Below are positions 61,359 through 64,000 of a DNA stretch of 64,000 nt, piece by piece. The notes under the pieces were generated by a model that saw nothing but the letters and a program-made list of their open reading frames with translations, was not told where the DNA came from and did no database searches. The translations under genes were made by a program, and so were the position numbers. The stretch is from Phycisphaerales bacterium (GTDB lineage Bacteria > Planctomycetota > Phycisphaerae > Phycisphaerales > SM1A02), in contig JASMLR010000008.1 of the NCBI GenBank assembly GCA_030748575.1, forward strand, positions 1 through 64,000, written 5' to 3'. Positions within the stretch are counted from its first letter, which is position 1; every line of letters starts with the position of its first letter.

Positions 61359-61556
61359 TCAGGCTGCTGCAGCCCGGCTTGTGATGGCCGGGGTGTCACC
61401 GGGGCGAACCCAGGCGGAGCCCTTGGGATCAAAGCGGCTCATGAGGTGATCGAGGTACGAGCGGAGCGCGGTGGGCGTGAAGGTGATCAGCCAGTCGACC
61501 GGGGCCGTCGGATTGTGGGTGCGGATGGCATCGATCAGATGGGCTTTGCTGTCCAT
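61359..61556 (-). CDS. Small hypothetical protein
   Basis: 65 residues. Contains DWLITFTPTALRSYLDHLMSR and the end WVRPGDTPAITSRAAAA. The composition looks like a real folded small protein and not a shadow of another gene, since nothing is on the other strand. AGGAG lies 12 nt before the ATG, a little far. Planctomycetal proteins of similar layout exist to my knowledge, but this could not be checked. Followed upstream by a 210-bp gap (61557-61766) with a T-run at 61738-61743 and no gene. Confidence 0.5.
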   Translation of the reverse strand: MDSKAHLIDAIRTHNPTAPVDWLITFTPTALRSYLDHLMSRFDPKGSAWVRPGDTPAITSRAAAA

Positions 61557-61766
61557 GGGCTCGCTCGTCTCCTGTGCGGGGTGGGCTCTTGCCGACCCGA
61601 GGCTTCACTTCGGCTCCGCGGCGTGCCCTGGTGGAAGTGATAACTGGCCTCCAGGGCGAGAAAACGCGGGTTGAACGCGCTGACCACACCATGTCGGGCG
61701 TGCCGGCGGCTCCAGCAACACAACATATGGGGGGTGATTTTTTCTTCGCCCAACGTCCGGAAGGGG

Positions 61767-63476
61767 TCAGGGCGTCGGCTTGGTGATGGTGTGCACGGCG
61801 TCAGCGGCCAGCGTGCCGTGACTCGTTCGGGTGCCGTCGGCCCACTGGATCCGCACCTGCTCAAGGGAGGGCGACTGGCCGAGCCCGATGTGTACGGTGG
61901 GGTCGTTGGAGGCAAAGTAGGACCACCCCCGCCGGACCGGCCGGGTCACCGTCCGATGGCCCGTGACGCCGGAGAGGGTCGCGCCGAGGGCCGGGCGACC
62001 CGTCGGGTCAAGCACCCGGACGCGGACCCAGTGGCCGTCCTCGCCTCGGAGATTGCGGTAGAGGTTGGCAGGGGCGTCGCGATTGACCACGACGATATCC
62101 ATGTCGCCGTCGGCATCGAGGTCGCCGAAGGCGGCGGCGCGGCTGGTCAAGGTTGCCGGGTTGCGGGTGCCGTCACCCAGGGGATGGGCTTCGAACCGGC
62201 CGTTGGCGGTGCCGTGGAGGACGGCGTTGATCTGGGCGTAGGGATCTGCATCCTCGGCGGCTGGCTCGCGGGTCACGGCCCCGTTTGCTTCGTAGAGATC
62301 CAGATGCCCGTCGTGGTCAAAGTCGATCCAACCCAGACCGAATCGCGTGGCGTTCCGCGTCTTCGAGCGGACGCCTGTTCGGCCGGTGATATCCACGAAG
62401 TAGTCGCCATCGTTCCGGAAGATCGAATCCGACTCGCCCGTCAGGTTGCACACGATGATGTCGAGGTCGCCGTCATCGTCGATGTCATTGGTATCGACGC
62501 CCATTCCCGCCTTCGCGATGCCTTCGTTGTCCAGAGCGCACCCCCGATCCATACCGGCCTCCCGCCAGGTCCCATCGGTGTGGCCCATCCAGAGCAGGTC
62601 CGCCATGCCGTCATTGGCGACGAAGAGGTCGGGGCGTCCATTGGCGTCCCAGTCTCCGGTGATGACGCCGAGGCCGGTCCCGTTGGCCGCATCGAATCCG
62701 GCCTCCGCGGTCGCATCCGTGAATCGCCCCGTGCCATCGTTTCGGTAGAAGACGTCCCGTGCCGGCGCAAGGTAGTTTCGCGGGGAGCAGTAATCCTCGC
62801 CGCCGAGGGGGCTGAAGCAGGTCATCTCGGTCGTCGGAGACCAGTCCAGATAGTTCGTTGCGTACAGGTCGAGGTCACCATCAAGGTCGGCGTCAAAGAA
62901 GATCGCCGAAGCGCCCCAGCCGGGATGCCCGGTGCCCGAGTGCTCGGTGACATCGGTGAACGTGCCGCCGTCGTTTCGCAGCATGGTGTTCCGGCCCACG
63001 TTGGTGATATAGATGTCAGGATCCCCGTCTCCGTCGATGTCCCCGACGGCGACGCCCATTCCATATCCCCTGTCTCCGCCGCCCGAGGTCTCCGTGACGT
63101 CGGTGAAGTCCATGGACCCGTTGTTCTGATACAGCCGATTGCCCGCCGTGCCTTCGGCGCCGTCCGGCCACGCGGCTCGAATGTCGCCGCCCTGAACAAA
63201 GTAGATGTCCAGGTCGCCGTCGAGGTCAAAGTCGATCAGCGCGACGCCGCCGCCCACGATCTCCGGCATGAGAAAGTCGCCGGTGTGCCCGGACTCCCAG
63301 ATGAAGTCGATGCCCGCGTCGGACGCGAGGTCTTCGAAGCACGCGCGGATCTCGGCAGGCCTCGGTGCCGCGGCGGGGGCCGGCGTCTCGGCAGGCTCTG
63401 ATGCTCGATCGCAACCCGGCGCGACCATCACGCCCATGGCAGTCAGTGTGAGCGATCGCATGAGACAGGGGATCAT
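61767..63476 (-). CDS. CRTAC1-type lipoprotein (FG-GAP + ASPIC/UnbV)
   Basis: 569 residues. Lipobox APGC (Cys about 22) after a short signal peptide. Then FG-GAP/VCBS blades with calcium loops (LIDFDLDGDLDIYF, VGDIDGDGDPDIYI, FFDADLDGDLDLYA, TGDWDANGRPDLFV, TNDIDDDGDLDIIV, WIDFDHDGHLDLYE, FGDLDADGDMDIVV) and a C-terminal ASPIC/UnbV domain (GRPALGATLSGVTGHRT, HIGLGQSPSLEQVRIQWADG). Probably a surface-anchored beta-propeller. Its ATG overlaps the stop of the upstream TPR gene by 4 bp, a pairing common for this family. Confidence 0.92.
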   Translation of the reverse strand: MIPCLMRSLTLTAMGVMVAPGCDRASEPAETPAPAAAPRPAEIRACFEDLASDAGIDFIWESGHTGDFLMPEIVGGGVALIDFDLDGDLDIYFVQGGDIRAAWPDGAEGTAGNRLYQNNGSMDFTDVTETSGGGDRGYGMGVAVGDIDGDGDPDIYITNVGRNTMLRNDGGTFTDVTEHSGTGHPGWGASAIFFDADLDGDLDLYATNYLDWSPTTEMTCFSPLGGEDYCSPRNYLAPARDVFYRNDGTGRFTDATAEAGFDAANGTGLGVITGDWDANGRPDLFVANDGMADLLWMGHTDGTWREAGMDRGCALDNEGIAKAGMGVDTNDIDDDGDLDIIVCNLTGESDSIFRNDGDYFVDITGRTGVRSKTRNATRFGLGWIDFDHDGHLDLYEANGAVTREPAAEDADPYAQINAVLHGTANGRFEAHPLGDGTRNPATLTSRAAAFGDLDADGDMDIVVVNRDAPANLYRNLRGEDGHWVRVRVLDPTGRPALGATLSGVTGHRTVTRPVRRGWSYFASNDPTVHIGLGQSPSLEQVRIQWADGTRTSHGTLAADAVHTITKPTP

Positions 63477-64000
63477 GGCGCGGCACCACCCGTCGCCTGT
63501 CGATATCGCTCCACAAGTTGTTGCAGCCCTGGGTCATTCGGGAAGCGGTTGATGCCCGAGATGGCCGTCTCCAGCGCGGCGCGACCGTTGCTGTTTCGGC
63601 GGTGAGCGTCGCTGAGAACCGTCCAGGCCGTCGGTGGGGCGTCGATGCGATCCGTGACCTTCGACAGAACGGCAATCGCATCATCGAGCCGGCCGGCCCG
63701 CATGAGCATGTGTCCGTACATGACATGATCGGCAGCCTTCGGCACGCCGATCTCAAACGCTCGATCGAGTGGAACGAGTGCCGCCGCCAGATCGTTCGGA
63801 TCGGCTGCCTCCTCCTCGCCGTCGAGGCGGCGCAGCAGAATCTCCAGTCGGCCGATCTGAAGCCATGCTTCCACGAAGTCAGGCTTGATGTCGGCGGCGC
63901 GATGGGCGTGCGTCAGCGCGTTTTGCAGATCGCGTGCATTGGTCAATGCGATGGCCAGGTTGTAGTGCGTTGGCGCGTCCTGCGGATCCAGCCGCGATGC
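63473..64000 (-). CDS. TPR-repeat protein, C-terminal part (partial)
   Basis: Open at the right edge; 175 residues are visible. Tetratricopeptide repeats: PTHYNLAIALTNARDLQNAL, AWLQIGRLEILLRRLDG, HVMYGHMLMRAGRLDDAIAVL, and AWTVLSDAHRRNSNGRAALE. The frame is open through 64000, so the TTG at 63946 is not the true start. Co-translated with the CRTAC1 lipoprotein. Confidence 0.85.
   Translation of the reverse strand, partial: ASRLDPQDAPTHYNLAIALTNARDLQNALTHAHRAADIKPDFVEAWLQIGRLEILLRRLDGEEEAADPNDLAAALVPLDRAFEIGVPKAADHVMYGHMLMRAGRLDDAIAVLSKVTDRIDAPPTAWTVLSDAHRRNSNGRAALETAISGINRFPNDPGLQQLVERYRQATGGAAP

Noticed and set aside
1-64000. Mobile element, prophage or defence island
   Set aside because: No transposase, integrase, phage structural gene, restriction enzyme or terminal repeats were recognised, and gene content is housekeeping.

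Overview
The window reads as a chromosomal segment of a Gram-negative member of the Planctomycetota, most likely class Phycisphaerae. This is inferred from high GC content, an N-terminally cut secreted protein ending in the dockerin-like LGDVTGDGEVSTNDLL...WGPCP tail, lipoproteins, FG-GAP/CRTAC1 proteins, a DUF1570 protein and outer-membrane (KDO/Lpt) genes. It is ordinary core genome rather than a mobile island: no transposase, integrase, phage gene or CRISPR array was seen, and about 95% is coding. No stretch over 300 bases lacks a gene. Layout: 1-5 kb holds a secreted-protein end, a lipoprotein, mutY and a 7TM-HD phosphodiesterase-like protein. 5-10 kb holds a lipoprotein, gatCA and ptsI. 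9.8-15.6 kb is an rne-dxr-rseP run, followed by a diguanylate cyclase, smpB and tRNA-Leu. 17.5-24.7 kb on the minus strand carries kdsD, an HslV-like peptidase, a giant LptC/OstA-like protein, nuoC, queE and an unknown gene. 24.7-33 kb has scpA, rluB, yihY, a DUF1570 protein, nuoB, purH, a PQQ-propeller protein and ribE. 33-36.7 kb is a minus-strand run kdsA-mcsA-mcsB-gluQ-DUF192. 37-44.6 kb has DUF1444, trpG, an amidohydrolase, moaC, trpF, a rhomboid and gltA. 44.6-54.3 kb has an FG-GAP protein, a trypsin-like protease pair, an MlaE permease with STAS and HATPase partners, guaA and a PIN-TRAM protein. 54.3-58.8 kb is SRP RNA-dnaX-ybaB-recR-rpoN. The end has frr, pyrH, a response regulator, a CRTAC1 lipoprotein and a TPR protein cut by the window edge. 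Functional themes: envelope building (kdsA, kdsD, LptC-like, MlaE, RseP), protein quality control (McsAB, HslV-like, RseP, trypsin-like, SmpB, rhomboid), translation and RNA (gatCA, frr, rluB, gluQ, tRNA-Leu, SRP RNA, rne) and signalling (GGDEF, receiver, STAS/HATPase, HD). Biosynthetic and respiratory genes that usually cluster (nuoB/nuoC, trpG/trpF, gatA/gatB) are scattered. A striking shared feature is a TAnnnT -10-like hexamer lying only 6-10 nt before many start codons on both strands, which points to widespread leaderless transcription. The most unusual items are this promoter layout, the kdsD/Ser-type proteasome-like subunit/giant LptC operon, an RNase E carrying an IF-2 N-domain-like module, and an MlaE permease overlapping a STAS and an anti-sigma-type kinase gene.
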